Assembly (NCBI GenBank): GCA_025458675.1
Contig: JALORY010000018.1
Span: 1-64,000 of the forward strand
Direction of reading: 5' to 3'
Length of the DNA: 64,000 nucleotides
DNA from: Gammaproteobacteria bacterium
GTDB taxonomy: Bacteria > Pseudomonadota > Gammaproteobacteria > Chromatiales > Chromatiaceae
This document shows, piece after piece, positions 22,500-34,991 of the stretch (the stretch's first letter is position 1; each line of letters begins with the position of its first letter). The notes beneath the pieces were generated by a model. It had not been told where the DNA came from. It saw only the letters and a list, made by a program, of their open reading frames with translations, and did not search any database. The position numbers and the translations under genes were made by a program.

Positions 22500-23732
22500 T
22501 CACTGGAACCAGAGCAGGATGGTGTCGATGAGGCGGCGGACCCACCCGGCGAGCGGGACCTCCTCCAGCGCGACCAGGGGCGCCTCGCGGAGGACCTGGC
22601 CCTTGCGCTCGACGACGACCTTGCCGAGCGCCTGGCCCTTGGCGACCGGCGCGACGACGCGCGGCGCGATCTCCATGCGGGTGCTGATGCCGTCCTTCTG
22701 GTTGCGGGGCACGGTGACCGTGAGATCCTGGGCAACGCCGAGCGCGACCTCGCGCGGATCCCCCTTCCAGGCCCGTACCTTCGCCAGGGTCTCGCCGGCG
22801 GCGTTGACCCGGTGCGCCTCGTAGAACCGGAACCCGTAGTTGAGCAGGTTGAGCATCTCGGTCGCCCGGACCTTCTCGCCTTTGGTCCCCATCACGACCC
22901 CGACGAGCCGCATGCCGTCGCGCTTCGCCGAGGCGACCAGACAGTAGCCCGCCGTCTTGGTGTGGCCGGTCTTGACGCCGTCGACCGACTCGTCGCGCCA
23001 CAGGAGCAGGTTGCGGTTCGTCTGCTTGATGTTGTTGTGGACGAACTCCTTGATCGCGTACCACGGGTAGTACTCGGGAAACTCGCGGATCGTCGCCTCG
23101 CTGGCCTTCGCGAGGTCGCGGGCGGTGGTGTAGTGCTCGGGGTCGGGGAGCCCCGTCGAGTTGACGAAGTGGGAGGACGTCATGCCCATGCGCCGGGCGT
23201 CCTCGTTCATGAGCTTCGCGAAGGTCTCCTCGCTGCCGGCGACGTGCTCGGCCAAGGCCACGGCGGCGTCGTTGCCGGACTGCACGATGAGGCCCTTGAG
23301 CAGGACCTCGAGCGGCACGCGCGCGTTGACGTCGACGAAGGTGCGCGAGCCCTCGGTGCGCCAGGCCTTCTCGCTCACCAGCACCTGGTCGTCGAGCTTG
23401 ACCCGCCCCTCCTTCAGGGCGCGGAACACGACGTGCGCCGTCAGGATCTTGGTGAGGCTCGCCGGCTCGAGACGTGCGTCCGCGTTGGACTCGGCGAGGA
23501 CCTGCCCGCTGTCCATGTCCATGAGAAACCACGCCGTGCCGGCGATCTGGGGCGAGGCGGGCACCGGCGTGCCGGCAGGCAGCGGCGCGGTCGACTGCGC
23601 CGCAGCGGCCGGGGCCGGCGGGGACGTGGCGGCGCCCTCGTGCTTCGCGCGGTTCGCCGCCTGCGACAGCGGACCGGTGCCAAGCAGGGCGACGAGCAGG
23701 GCGACGAGTGCGGTGCGGTGCAATTGGGTCAC
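22500..23732 (-). CDS. dacA: D-alanyl-D-alanine carboxypeptidase (PBP5/6 type)
   Basis: LEPASLTKILTAHVVF (SxxK), QSGNDAAVALAEHVAGSEETFAKLMNEDA (SxN), DGVKTGHTKTAGYCLVASA (KTG). Confidence 0.96.
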   Translation of the reverse strand: MTQLHRTALVALLVALLGTGPLSQAANRAKHEGAATSPPAPAAAAQSTAPLPAGTPVPASPQIAGTAWFLMDMDSGQVLAESNADARLEPASLTKILTAHVVFRALKEGRVKLDDQVLVSEKAWRTEGSRTFVDVNARVPLEVLLKGLIVQSGNDAAVALAEHVAGSEETFAKLMNEDARRMGMTSSHFVNSTGLPDPEHYTTARDLAKASEATIREFPEYYPWYAIKEFVHNNIKQTNRNLLLWRDESVDGVKTGHTKTAGYCLVASAKRDGMRLVGVVMGTKGEKVRATEMLNLLNYGFRFYEAHRVNAAGETLAKVRAWKGDPREVALGVAQDLTVTVPRNQKDGISTRMEIAPRVVAPVAKGQALGKVVVERKGQVLREAPLVALEEVPLAGWVRRLIDTILLWFQ

Positions 23733-23849
23733 GGACGGGTCCTGGCGTGGCGCGGTGGTCGACTCGGGCGGGCGGCGCGGTGGCGCCGACCGGGTCTCGA
23801 TGGGGGACGCATTCTACCCGAGCGCCGGCTCGGGCAAGGGCGCCGGTCG

Positions 23850-24776
23850 TCAGTCCACGACGACCCGCGGGTTGCTGACCCCGAGTCCCTCGAGCCGGGC
23901 CACCACGAGGTCTGCCTCGTCGACCGTGCCCACGGGTCCGACGCGCACCCGGTAGAGCTCCCGGCCGTTGGCCTGTCCGGTGTCGACGCGCACGGGGCGC
24001 CGCAGGTCGGCCGTGACCTTCGCACGGATCCGGTCGGCGTTCTCGCGGCTCGCGAACGCGCCCACCTGGATGAACATGGCCGGTCCCCGCCCTGCGACGG
24101 GCGCCGGCGGCCGGGCGGGCAGGCCTGGCGACGGCGTGGTCGCGGGCCTCGCCGTGCTCGCGACCGCGGGTGCAGGCGCCACGGGCGCCGGGGCGGCGCT
24201 GCGCGGCGCAGCCGCCGCGACCCGCAGCGGGCCGGAGAGATCGGGAGGCGGGAGCGGGTCCGGATCGTTCGGGTCGATCGCCCGGATCTCCACGAGCCCC
24301 GTGCCCTTGGCGGCGAGCCTCAGCTTGGCGGCCGCCACCCACGACAGATCGATGATGCGGTTTGCGTGGAACGGACCGCGGTCGTTGATCTTCACGACGA
24401 TGCTGCGGCCGTTCTCGAGATTGGTGACGCGCGCGTAGGTCGGCAGCGGCAGCTCCTTGTGAGCAGCGGTCATCTCGAACATGTCGTAGGTTTCGCCGCT
24501 CGAGGTGCGCTTGCCGTGGAAGTCCTCGCCGTACCACGAGGCCACGCCGCGGTCGACGAAGCCGCGGCTCTCGGGGAGCGTCGCGTAGCGCCTGCCGAAG
24601 ACCTCGTAGCTCGGCGGATTGCCGTAGCGGCTCACCGGCTCGGCCTTCGGGACCGCGTCGGGCACCGCGTCGGGATCGATCATCCGCCGCTTGTCGGGCG
24701 TCGGCTTGGTGGCGCAGCCCCCCGCCAGCAGGGCGAGGGAGAGGATGAGCAGCGACCCGAGAGCGCTAGCGCGCAA
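23850..24776 (-). CDS. rlpA: RlpA-family septal ring lytic transglycosylase with SPOR domain
   Basis: GVASWYGEDFHGKRTSSGETYDMFEMTAAHKELPLPTYARVTNLENGRSIVVKINDRGPF plus C-terminal SPOR domain. Confidence 0.95.
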   Translation of the reverse strand: MRASALGSLLILSLALLAGGCATKPTPDKRRMIDPDAVPDAVPKAEPVSRYGNPPSYEVFGRRYATLPESRGFVDRGVASWYGEDFHGKRTSSGETYDMFEMTAAHKELPLPTYARVTNLENGRSIVVKINDRGPFHANRIIDLSWVAAAKLRLAAKGTGLVEIRAIDPNDPDPLPPPDLSGPLRVAAAAPRSAAPAPVAPAPAVASTARPATTPSPGLPARPPAPVAGRGPAMFIQVGAFASRENADRIRAKVTADLRRPVRVDTGQANGRELYRVRVGPVGTVDEADLVVARLEGLGVSNPRVVVD

Positions 24777-25776
24777 CGCCCCGCGCCTCCCTCTCCTGCA
24801 TCGCCGCCGCGATCTCGCCGCTCAACTGGTGCACCGCCATTGCGTAGAGGATGCTCCGATTGTAGCGGGTGATCGCGTAGAAGTTGGACATGCCGAACCA
24901 GTGGGAGGTCCCGCCCTCCTCCTGCAGCGCGAAGAGGTTTCCGGACGTGTCGGCGGGCGGGCTTCCCGCAATCACGAGGCCGGCGGCGGTCAGTTCGCCG
25001 GCCCGCTCGACGGGCTTGAGATCGGTCGTCACGAAACGGCCGTGACGCTGCTCGAAGCCGCTGACCCCCGCGACCACCCGCTCGCCGCGCCGCCAGCCGT
25101 TGCGCGCGAAGTAGTTGGCGACGCTGCCGATCACGTCGGCGTCGCTGTTCCAGAGGTCGCGGCGGCCGTCGCCGTCGAAGTCCACCGCGTAGGCCCGGAA
25201 GCTCGAGGGCATGAACTGGGGCTTGCCCATGGCGCCGGCGTAGGACCCGTTGACCTTGCGGGCGTCGAAGCCCTCGTCGCGGGCCATCACGAGGAACTGC
25301 TCGAGCTCGCCACGGAAGAAGGCCGCGCGGCGCGGGTAGCCGAAGGCCAGGGTGTAGAGGGCGTCGAGGACGCGGTGTCGCCCGGTATTGCGCCCGTACT
25401 TGGTCTCCACGCCGATGATCGCCGTGACGACCTCCGGCGGCACGCCGTACTGGGCCTCGGCGCGACGCAGCGTGTCGTAGTTGCGCTGCCAGTACTCGAC
25501 GCCACCGTCGACCCGCTCGCGGGTCAGCATGATCGCCCGGTACTCGTACCAGGGCTTGGCCTCGGCAGGGCGGGTGATGGCGGCGATGATGGATTCCTGG
25601 AACTCGGCGTCGTCGAGCAGCGCCGTGAGCTCCGCCGGCACGAAGCCGTGCTTGCGCACCATGTCGTCGACGAAGGCCTGCCCTTCGGTGTCGAGCGCAG
25701 CGGCGGCACCGCTGCCCGTGACGAGCGCGGCAAGCAGGACGAGACGGCAGAGGCCGGGGAACAGAGGGTGGCTCAT
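24766..25776 (-). CDS. mltB: Lytic murein transglycosylase B
   Basis: IIGVETKYGRNTGRHRVLDALYTLAFGYPRRAAFFRGELEQFL, YAGAMGKPQFMPSSFRAYAVDFDGDGRRDLW. Confidence 0.95.
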   Translation of the reverse strand: MSHPLFPGLCRLVLLAALVTGSGAAAALDTEGQAFVDDMVRKHGFVPAELTALLDDAEFQESIIAAITRPAEAKPWYEYRAIMLTRERVDGGVEYWQRNYDTLRRAEAQYGVPPEVVTAIIGVETKYGRNTGRHRVLDALYTLAFGYPRRAAFFRGELEQFLVMARDEGFDARKVNGSYAGAMGKPQFMPSSFRAYAVDFDGDGRRDLWNSDADVIGSVANYFARNGWRRGERVVAGVSGFEQRHGRFVTTDLKPVERAGELTAAGLVIAGSPPADTSGNLFALQEEGGTSHWFGMSNFYAITRYNRSILYAMAVHQLSGEIAAAMQEREARGVAR

Positions 25777-25781
25777 GCTCC

Positions 25782-26915
25782 TCAGGTCATCATCTTGCGG
25801 TGCGTGTGCACGGACATGAGGATACCGAAGCCCGCCATCAGGGTCACCAGCGAGGTGCCGCCGTAGCTGACCAGCGGCAGGGGCACGCCCACCACCGGCA
25901 GCACCCCGATGACCATGCCCACGTTGACGAACGCGTACACGAAGAACACGCAGGTGACCGCCCCGGCCAGCAGCCGTCCGTAGCTGTCCTGTGCCTGCGT
26001 CGCGATGTAGAGCCCGCGCATGATGATCACCGCGTAGAGCGTGAGCAGCGACACCACGCCGACCAGGCCGAACTCCTCCGCAAAGACGGCGAAGATGAAA
26101 TCGGTGTGCTTCTCGGGGACGAACTCGAGCTGCGACTGCGTGCCGTTGAGCAGACCCTTGCCGTAGATCCCGCCGGAGCCGATCGCGATCTTGGCCTGGA
26201 TCGTGTGATAGCCGGCCCCGAGCGGGTCGCGCTCGGGGTCGAGGAAGGTGATGACCCGCTGGCGCTGGTAGTCGTGCATCAGCGTCCACGCGACCGGGGC
26301 GGCGGCCGCGACCAGCCCCGCCAGCCCGGCGATCAGTCGCCAGCTCACGCCCGAGAAGAACAGCACGGCGGCGCCAGCGCTCGTGACCAGCAGGGCGGTG
26401 CCGAGGTCCGGCTGCTTCGCGATCAGCAGCACGGGCACCACCGTCAGCGCACCCCCGACCAGCAGACGCCGCCAGGTCGGCGGCAGCGGCGCCGAGCCGA
26501 GCAGCCAGGCCACCATCATCGGCACGCCGAGCTTGGCGATCTCGGAGGGCTGGAAGCGGATGACGCCGAGGTCGAGCCAGCGCTGCGCCCCCTTGCCGAT
26601 GTCGCCGAGCAGCAGCACGAACACGAGCAGCACGACCGCCAACCCGTAGATCGCCGGGCTCCAGTGGCGCAGCCGCGCGGGCGGGAACTGCGCGACGACG
26701 AGCATCACGCCGAACGCGAGCAGCAGCCGCAGGAGCTGTTTCTCCACCTGCTCCCAGTCCTGGCCCGACGCCGAGTAGAGGATGACCAGCCCGAAGCCGG
26801 AGAGGACGAGGAGGCCGGTCAGCAGCGGCACGTCCACGTGAATGCGCGCGAGCCAGCCGCCGAGCAGGGTCGGCTGCCTTCCGAAAGGGGCCGAGCCGTA
26901 GGGACCGAGGGTCAC
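25782..26915 (-). CDS. rodA: Rod-shape-determining SEDS protein RodA
   Basis: IRFQPSEIAKLGVPMMVAWLL, KQPDLGTALLV, LPLVSYGGTSLVTLMAGFGILMSV; GTG start. Confidence 0.97.
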   Translation of the reverse strand: MTLGPYGSAPFGRQPTLLGGWLARIHVDVPLLTGLLVLSGFGLVILYSASGQDWEQVEKQLLRLLLAFGVMLVVAQFPPARLRHWSPAIYGLAVVLLVFVLLLGDIGKGAQRWLDLGVIRFQPSEIAKLGVPMMVAWLLGSAPLPPTWRRLLVGGALTVVPVLLIAKQPDLGTALLVTSAGAAVLFFSGVSWRLIAGLAGLVAAAAPVAWTLMHDYQRQRVITFLDPERDPLGAGYHTIQAKIAIGSGGIYGKGLLNGTQSQLEFVPEKHTDFIFAVFAEEFGLVGVVSLLTLYAVIIMRGLYIATQAQDSYGRLLAGAVTCVFFVYAFVNVGMVIGVLPVVGVPLPLVSYGGTSLVTLMAGFGILMSVHTHRKMMT

Positions 26916-28759
26916 GGGGGTTGTTCTCCCAGCAGGTAGACGTCCATGACCCGCCGCGCGATCGGCGCCGCGACGGCGCCGCCGTGGCCGCCGTGCTCGA
27001 TCAGGACAGCGACGGCGATGCGCGGGTCCTCGACCGGCGCGAACGCGATGAACAGGGCGTGGTCGCGCAGCTTCTTGTCGATCTTGTCCTCGTCGTACTC
27101 CTCGTCCTGCTGGACCGTGAACACCTGTGCCGTACCGGTCTTGCCGGCGATCTTGTAGGCGTCCGTGCGGATGCGCTTGGCAGTGCCCCGCTGGCTCTCG
27201 ACCACGTCCGTCATGCCGCGGATCACCTGCGCCCAGGAATTGCGCGAGCGGATCGGCATCTGCGCGGGCGGGGGGGTCGGCGGCGGCGCAGCCGCCGAGC
27301 CGTCGGGGGCCTCGACGCTCGCGACGACCCGCGGGGTGACGTAGCGGCCGCCGTTGGCCATGGTCGCGGCCGCGGCGGCGAGCTGCAGCGGCGTGGCGAG
27401 CACGTAGCCCTGGCCGATACCCGCGATCAGTGTCTCGCCGGGGAACCACGGCTGCCGCCGCGCCCGCTCCTTCCACTCGCGCGAGGGCAGCAGCCCGGCC
27501 AGCTCCTCCGTGAGGTCGATCCCGGTCTTGCGGCCGAAGCTGAAGCGCGAGAGGAAGTCGTGCAGCCGGTCGATGCCGAGGTCGTGCGCCAGGTCGTAGA
27601 AGTACACGTCGCAGGACTCGACGATCGCCTTGTTGAGGTCGACCGCGCCGTGACCGTGCTTCTTCCAGTCGCGATAGCGGTGCGTCTGCCCGGGCAGCTG
27701 GTAGAACCCGGGGCAGAACTTGTTCTGCTCGGCGCCGACGACGTTCATCTCGAGCCCGGCGAGGGCGACGAACGGCTTGATGGTCGAGCCCGGCGGATAG
27801 ATGCCGCGCAGCGCGCGGTTGTAGAGCGGCTTGTCCTCGGAGTCCCGCAGCGCCTTGTAGGCGGCGCCGCTGATGCCCTCGACGAAGGGGTTCGGGTCGT
27901 AACCGGGCTTGCTGACGAGCGCCAGGACGCCGCCGGTCTTCGGGTCGATCGCGACGACCGACCCGACCTCGTCGCCCAGCGCCTCGAGCGCCGCCTGCTG
28001 CAGGCCCATGTCGAGGTGCAGCCGCAGGTTCTTGCCCGGCACCGGCGCCCGCGTCTCCAGCACCCGGATGACGCGCCCCGTCGCGTTGACCTCCACCTGC
28101 TGGAGTCCGACCTCGCCGTGCAGCTCCTCCTCGTACGTCTTCTCGACCCCGAGCTTGCCGATGTGCGTCGTGCCCGAGTAGTCGGCGGTGTCGATCGCGT
28201 CCTGCTCCTGCTGGTTGATCCGGCCGACGTAGCCGAGCGCGTGGACGGCGGTCTCCTTGAGCGGGTAGTTGCGCAGCAGGCGCGCGTGGATGTCCACGCC
28301 GGGGAAGCGGTGCCGGACCACGGAGAACCGGGCCACCTCCTCCTCGTCGAGGTTCGCGCGGATCTGCAGGGCCTCGAAGCGCCGTCGCTGCCGCCGCAGC
28401 CGGTCGAAGCGCTGCACGTCCTCCTCGCTGATCGGCAGGATGCTGCGCAGCTCCGCGATCGTCTTCTTGAGATCGGGGACCTGGTCTGGCGTGATCTCGA
28501 GGCTGTACGAGGGGTAGTTGTGCGCGAGCAGCACGCCGTTGCGGTCGTAGATCAGGCCGCGCGTCGGCGGCAGCGGCACCAGCTTGACGCGGTTCTCGCT
28601 CGAGAGCGTGCGGTAGTGCTCGTGCAGCGTGATCTGCAGGTAGGCGAGGCGCGCGATCAGGGCACCGAAGAGCAGCACCACCAGCAGCCCCAGCGCGATG
28701 GATCGCGAGACGAACTGGCGGTGCTCCCGCAGGTCGTCGTTGATCGTGCTGCGCACCAT
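26912..28759 (-). CDS. mrdA: Penicillin-binding protein 2
   Basis: PPTRGLIYDRNGVLLAHN, PPGSTIKPFVALAGLEM, KIAGKTGTAQV. Confidence 0.97.
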   Translation of the reverse strand: MVRSTINDDLREHRQFVSRSIALGLLVVLLFGALIARLAYLQITLHEHYRTLSSENRVKLVPLPPTRGLIYDRNGVLLAHNYPSYSLEITPDQVPDLKKTIAELRSILPISEEDVQRFDRLRRQRRRFEALQIRANLDEEEVARFSVVRHRFPGVDIHARLLRNYPLKETAVHALGYVGRINQQEQDAIDTADYSGTTHIGKLGVEKTYEEELHGEVGLQQVEVNATGRVIRVLETRAPVPGKNLRLHLDMGLQQAALEALGDEVGSVVAIDPKTGGVLALVSKPGYDPNPFVEGISGAAYKALRDSEDKPLYNRALRGIYPPGSTIKPFVALAGLEMNVVGAEQNKFCPGFYQLPGQTHRYRDWKKHGHGAVDLNKAIVESCDVYFYDLAHDLGIDRLHDFLSRFSFGRKTGIDLTEELAGLLPSREWKERARRQPWFPGETLIAGIGQGYVLATPLQLAAAAATMANGGRYVTPRVVASVEAPDGSAAAPPPTPPPAQMPIRSRNSWAQVIRGMTDVVESQRGTAKRIRTDAYKIAGKTGTAQVFTVQQDEEYDEDKIDKKLRDHALFIAFAPVEDPRIAVAVLIEHGGHGGAVAAPIARRVMDVYLLGEQPP

Positions 28760-28765
28760 CGCCCC

Positions 28766-29257
28766 TCAGCTCACCCGGAAGCGCCGGCGCAGGTCGCGGA
28801 GGACGAAGTACGCCCACGGCCAGAGAAAGGCCCCCGCGACCGCCGACACCCAGAAGGGCGCGCCCGGCGCCTCCCGCCCGGTGGCGCCGATCACGACGGT
28901 CGCGAGCAGGCGGTCCAGCAGCAGCAGGACGAGCACGAAGACCGACTGCTGCCACAGCGGGAAGAGCCGCACCCGCTGGTGGGTCTTCACGGTGATGTAG
29001 GCGATGAGCGACAGAGCGAAGGCGTTCTGTCCGAGCAGGGTCCCCGTCAGGGCGTCGAGCAGCAGGCCGACGACGAAGCCGACCCCCACGCCGACGCGCA
29101 GCGGCAAGGCGAGGGACCAGTAGACGAGCACCAGCGCGGTCCAGTTGGGGCGGTACAGGCGAGCCCAGTCGGGCAGCGGCATCACCGCCAGCACCACTGC
29201 GATGAGGAAGGTGAGCACGATGACGACGGTGCCCCGGCGCGGCGTCAGGGCGGTCAC
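28766..29257 (-). CDS. mreD: Rod shape-determining protein MreD
   Basis: Small multi-TM protein between mreC and mrdA, PDWARLYRPNWTALVLVYWSLALPLRVGVGVGFVVGLLLDALTGTLLGQNA; GTG start. Confidence 0.94.
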   Translation of the reverse strand: MTALTPRRGTVVIVLTFLIAVVLAVMPLPDWARLYRPNWTALVLVYWSLALPLRVGVGVGFVVGLLLDALTGTLLGQNAFALSLIAYITVKTHQRVRLFPLWQQSVFVLVLLLLDRLLATVVIGATGREAPGAPFWVSAVAGAFLWPWAYFVLRDLRRRFRVS

Positions 29258-30294
29258 GGTCGCCCCCCGGCCGGCGCCTGGCGCGGAGCCGCCGGCTTGG
29301 GCGGCGTCTGCTGGGCGTGCCCGGACGGCTTCTTCGGCGCCGCGGGCGCCGGCTTCGGCGGGGCGGCACCGGCAGTCGCCGTGGGCGGCGGGGCGACGGC
29401 CGGACGCGGGGGCTCCGCGGGTTGGACGGGCCCCGCCGTCCTCGCTTCCTCCTGGGCGCGGATCGCCTGCAGGGGAGTGACCGTCCAGACGAGGAGCACC
29501 TCGCGCGCCCGGTCGAGGTGGGCGCGCGGCGCCGCCAGGACGTAGGGGAAGGCCTCGCCGGCCCGGCGCGACACCGCCTGCACGGTCGCCACCGGGTAGC
29601 CTGCCGGGAAGGTCCCGCCCAGGCCGGAGGTGATCAGCACGTCGCCCTCGCGGATGTCGGCGTTGATGGGCAGGTAGGGCAGCTCGAGCTGGTTCGTCCG
29701 ACCCGTGCCGACCGCGATGGACCGCAGGCCGTTGCGCTGCACCTGGATCGGGATGGCGTGGGAGGGATCCGTAACGAGCAGGACCTGGGCACTGAACGGC
29801 GTGACCTGGACGACCTGGCCCATTACCGCGTCGGCATCCAGCACGGGCTGTCCTTCGTAGACCCCCGAGGTCGATCCCTTGTTGATGGTCACACGCTGGG
29901 TGTACGGGTCGAGGTCCATGGCGATGAGCTCGCCGATAAGGACCCGCTCGCCCACCTTGATGGAGGAGTCGAGCAGGTTGCGCAGCTGCAGGTTCTCCGC
30001 CTCCAGCGCCTCGAGCTTCTGCAGTCGCGCCTTGAGCAGCAGATTCTGCTCGTGCAGGTCGTCGGCCGCCTGTTGCAGTCGTTCGCGCGAGGCGAAGGCC
30101 TGCGACACCCACTCGGACGCGGCCACGGGCAGCTGGGCCAGCCGCTGAAGGGGATAGGTCACCACGACGAGCGCCGACCGCAACGCGTCGAGGTGGTGCT
30201 GGCGGTGGTCGAGCACCATGAGGGCGAGCGATACGAGCACCGCGGCGAGGACGCGGGCGTTGATCGACGGCCCTGCTGTGAAGATGAGCTTAAT
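29254..30294 (-). CDS. mreC: Rod shape-determining protein MreC (extended N-terminus, apparent ATT start)
   Basis: Family body plus upstream in-frame KLIFTAGPSINARVLAAVLVSLALMVLDHR, matching canonical MreC N-terminus; the supplied ORF begins at internal GTG 30240. Confidence 0.85.
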   Translation of the reverse strand: MKLIFTAGPSINARVLAAVLVSLALMVLDHRQHHLDALRSALVVVTYPLQRLAQLPVAASEWVSQAFASRERLQQAADDLHEQNLLLKARLQKLEALEAENLQLRNLLDSSIKVGERVLIGELIAMDLDPYTQRVTINKGSTSGVYEGQPVLDADAVMGQVVQVTPFSAQVLLVTDPSHAIPIQVQRNGLRSIAVGTGRTNQLELPYLPINADIREGDVLITSGLGGTFPAGYPVATVQAVSRRAGEAFPYVLAAPRAHLDRAREVLLVWTVTPLQAIRAQEEARTAGPVQPAEPPRPAVAPPPTATAGAAPPKPAPAAPKKPSGHAQQTPPKPAAPRQAPAGGRP

Positions 30295-30332
30295 GGCTGC
30301 TCACCTCGGGCAGCCGGCGAAGGTGCGCCGCC

Positions 30333-31544
<1,212 letters not shown>

Positions 31545-31579
31545 CTAAGGTTCGCGTCTTCCGCCGGACCCCTGCCCCG

Positions 31580-31863
31580 ATGAGCCTCGACCGAGCCGAC
31601 GTCGCCAAGATCGCCCACCTCGCCCGCCTCGCGGTCGACGGGGACGAGGCCGATGCCGTCGCCCGCGACCTGTCGCGGATCCTCGACCTGGTCGCCCAGA
31701 TGAGCGTGGTGAACACGGGCGGGGTGCCGCCCATGGCGCACCCCCTGGACATGCCGCAGCGGCTTCGGCCGGACGTCGTGACGGAGCCGGACCGCCGCGA
31801 CGACCTCCAGGCGACCGCTCCCGCGACCGAGGCGGGGCTCTATCTGGTTCCCCGGGTGATCGA

Positions 31864-31867
<4 letters not shown>
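31580..31867 (+). CDS. gatC: Asp-tRNA(Asn)/Glu-tRNA(Gln) amidotransferase subunit C
   Basis: [34 protein letters not shown]; upstream of gatA. Confidence 0.96.
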
Positions 31868-33330
<1,463 letters not shown>

Positions 33331-33350
33331 GGGTCAGGGAGTAGAACCGG

Positions 33351-34787
33351 ATGGAGTGGGAAACGGTCATCGGGCTCGAGATCCACGCCCAGCTCGCCAC
33401 GCGCTCGAAGATCTTCTCCGGCGCGCCGACCGCTTTCGGCGCGGCGCCGAACACGCAGGCCTGCGAGATCGACCTCGCCCTGCCCGGCGTCCTGCCGGTG
33501 CTGAACGCCGAGGCGGTGCGCATGGCGGTGACGTTCGGCGCGGCGATCGGGGCCGCGGTTGCGCGCCGCTCCGTGTTCGCGCGCAAGAACTACTTCTACC
33601 CGGACCTGCCGAAGGGCTACCAGATCAGCCAGTACGAGCAGCCGATCGTCGGCCGCGGCCAGGTCGAGATCGCCCTGGACGGCGGCGGCACCAAGACGGT
33701 CGGCGTGACGCGCGCCCACCTCGAGGAGGACGCCGGCAAGTCGCTGCACGAGGACTTCCACGGCATGACCGGCATCGACCTCAATCGCGCCGGCACGCCG
33801 CTGCTGGAGATCGTCTCCGAGCCGGACATGCGCTCGCCGGCGGAGGCCGTCGCCTACGCCCGCAAGATCCACCAGCTGGTCCGCTACCTCGGCATCTGCG
33901 ACGGCAACATGCAGGAGGGCTCGTTCCGCTGCGACGCGAACGTCTCCGTGCGGCGCCGTGGCAGCGACCGGCTCGGCACCCGCACCGAGCTCAAGAACAT
34001 CAACTCCTTCCGGTTCCTCGAGCGGGCGATCCAGTACGAAGTCGAGCGGCAGGTCGATCTGATCGAGAACGGTGGCGCCGTCGTCCAGGAGACGCGGCTC
34101 TACGACCCGGCGCGAGACGAGACGCGCTCGATGCGCTCGAAGGAAGAGGCGAACGACTACCGCTACTTCCCCGACCCGGACCTGCTGCCGGTCGTGCTCG
34201 ACGAGGACGACATCGCGGCCATCGTCGCGACCATGCCGGAGCTGCCGGACGCGAAGCGGGAGCGCTTCGAGCGTGCCTACCAGCTTTCCGCCTACGACGC
34301 CGGGCTGCTCACCGCGACGCGCGAGACGGCGGACTACTTCGAGGCGGTCGCGCAGGGCTGCGGCGACGCGAAGCTCGCCGCGAACTGGGTGATGGGCGAT
34401 CTGGCAGCCGCCCTCAACCGCGACGGGCGCGAGATCGCCGACAGCCCGGTCGACGCCATGGGACTCACCGGCCTGCTGCAACGCCTGCGCGACGGCACGC
34501 TCTCGGGCAAGCTCGCCAAGGACGTGTTTGCCGCGATGTGGGCCGGCGAAGGCAGCGCAGACGCGATCATCGAGGCGCGCGGACTCAGGCAGGTGAGCGA
34601 TGTCGGCGCGATCGAGGCGATCGTCGACCAGGTGATCGCCGCCAACCCGGACCAGGCCGGGCAGCTGCGCGCCGGCAAGGACAAGGTCATGGGCTTCCTC
34701 GTCGGCCAGGTGATGAAGGCCTCGCAGGGCAAGGCCAACCCCGCGCAGGTCAACGAGATCCTGCGGCGCAAGCTCCTGGACTCCTAG
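33351..34787 (+). CDS. gatB: Asp-tRNA(Asn)/Glu-tRNA(Gln) amidotransferase subunit B
   Basis: [46 protein letters not shown]. Confidence 0.98.
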   Translation: MEWETVIGLEIHAQLATRSKIFSGAPTAFGAAPNTQACEIDLALPGVLPVLNAEAVRMAVTFGAAIGAAVARRSVFARKNYFYPDLPKGYQISQYEQPIVGRGQVEIALDGGGTKTVGVTRAHLEEDAGKSLHEDFHGMTGIDLNRAGTPLLEIVSEPDMRSPAEAVAYARKIHQLVRYLGICDGNMQEGSFRCDANVSVRRRGSDRLGTRTELKNINSFRFLERAIQYEVERQVDLIENGGAVVQETRLYDPARDETRSMRSKEEANDYRYFPDPDLLPVVLDEDDIAAIVATMPELPDAKRERFERAYQLSAYDAGLLTATRETADYFEAVAQGCGDAKLAANWVMGDLAAALNRDGREIADSPVDAMGLTGLLQRLRDGTLSGKLAKDVFAAMWAGEGSADAIIEARGLRQVSDVGAIEAIVDQVIAANPDQAGQLRAGKDKVMGFLVGQVMKASQGKANPAQVNEILRRKLLDS

Positions 34788-34991
34788 CGCGCCGAGTGAT
34801 GGCGGCCACGGGCTGCCCTGCAGAAATCCATCCGCGTCATGTGACGACGGCGTCCGGGGCGCCGGCACTCCCGAGCGCCTGGTATGCGTAGCGGAAGGGC
34901 CGCGCCCGAGCCTGCAAGGACGCATTCACGGCGTGTCCGCGCCGGTCACGCGCGCCCGACGCCCGTCTCGAGAACGCGGGTCCCCATCGCG

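Noticed and set aside
26921-29545. 874-aa plus-strand ORF opposite mrdA-mreD-mreC
   Set aside because: Antisense artefact of GC-rich codon usage; no conserved motifs.
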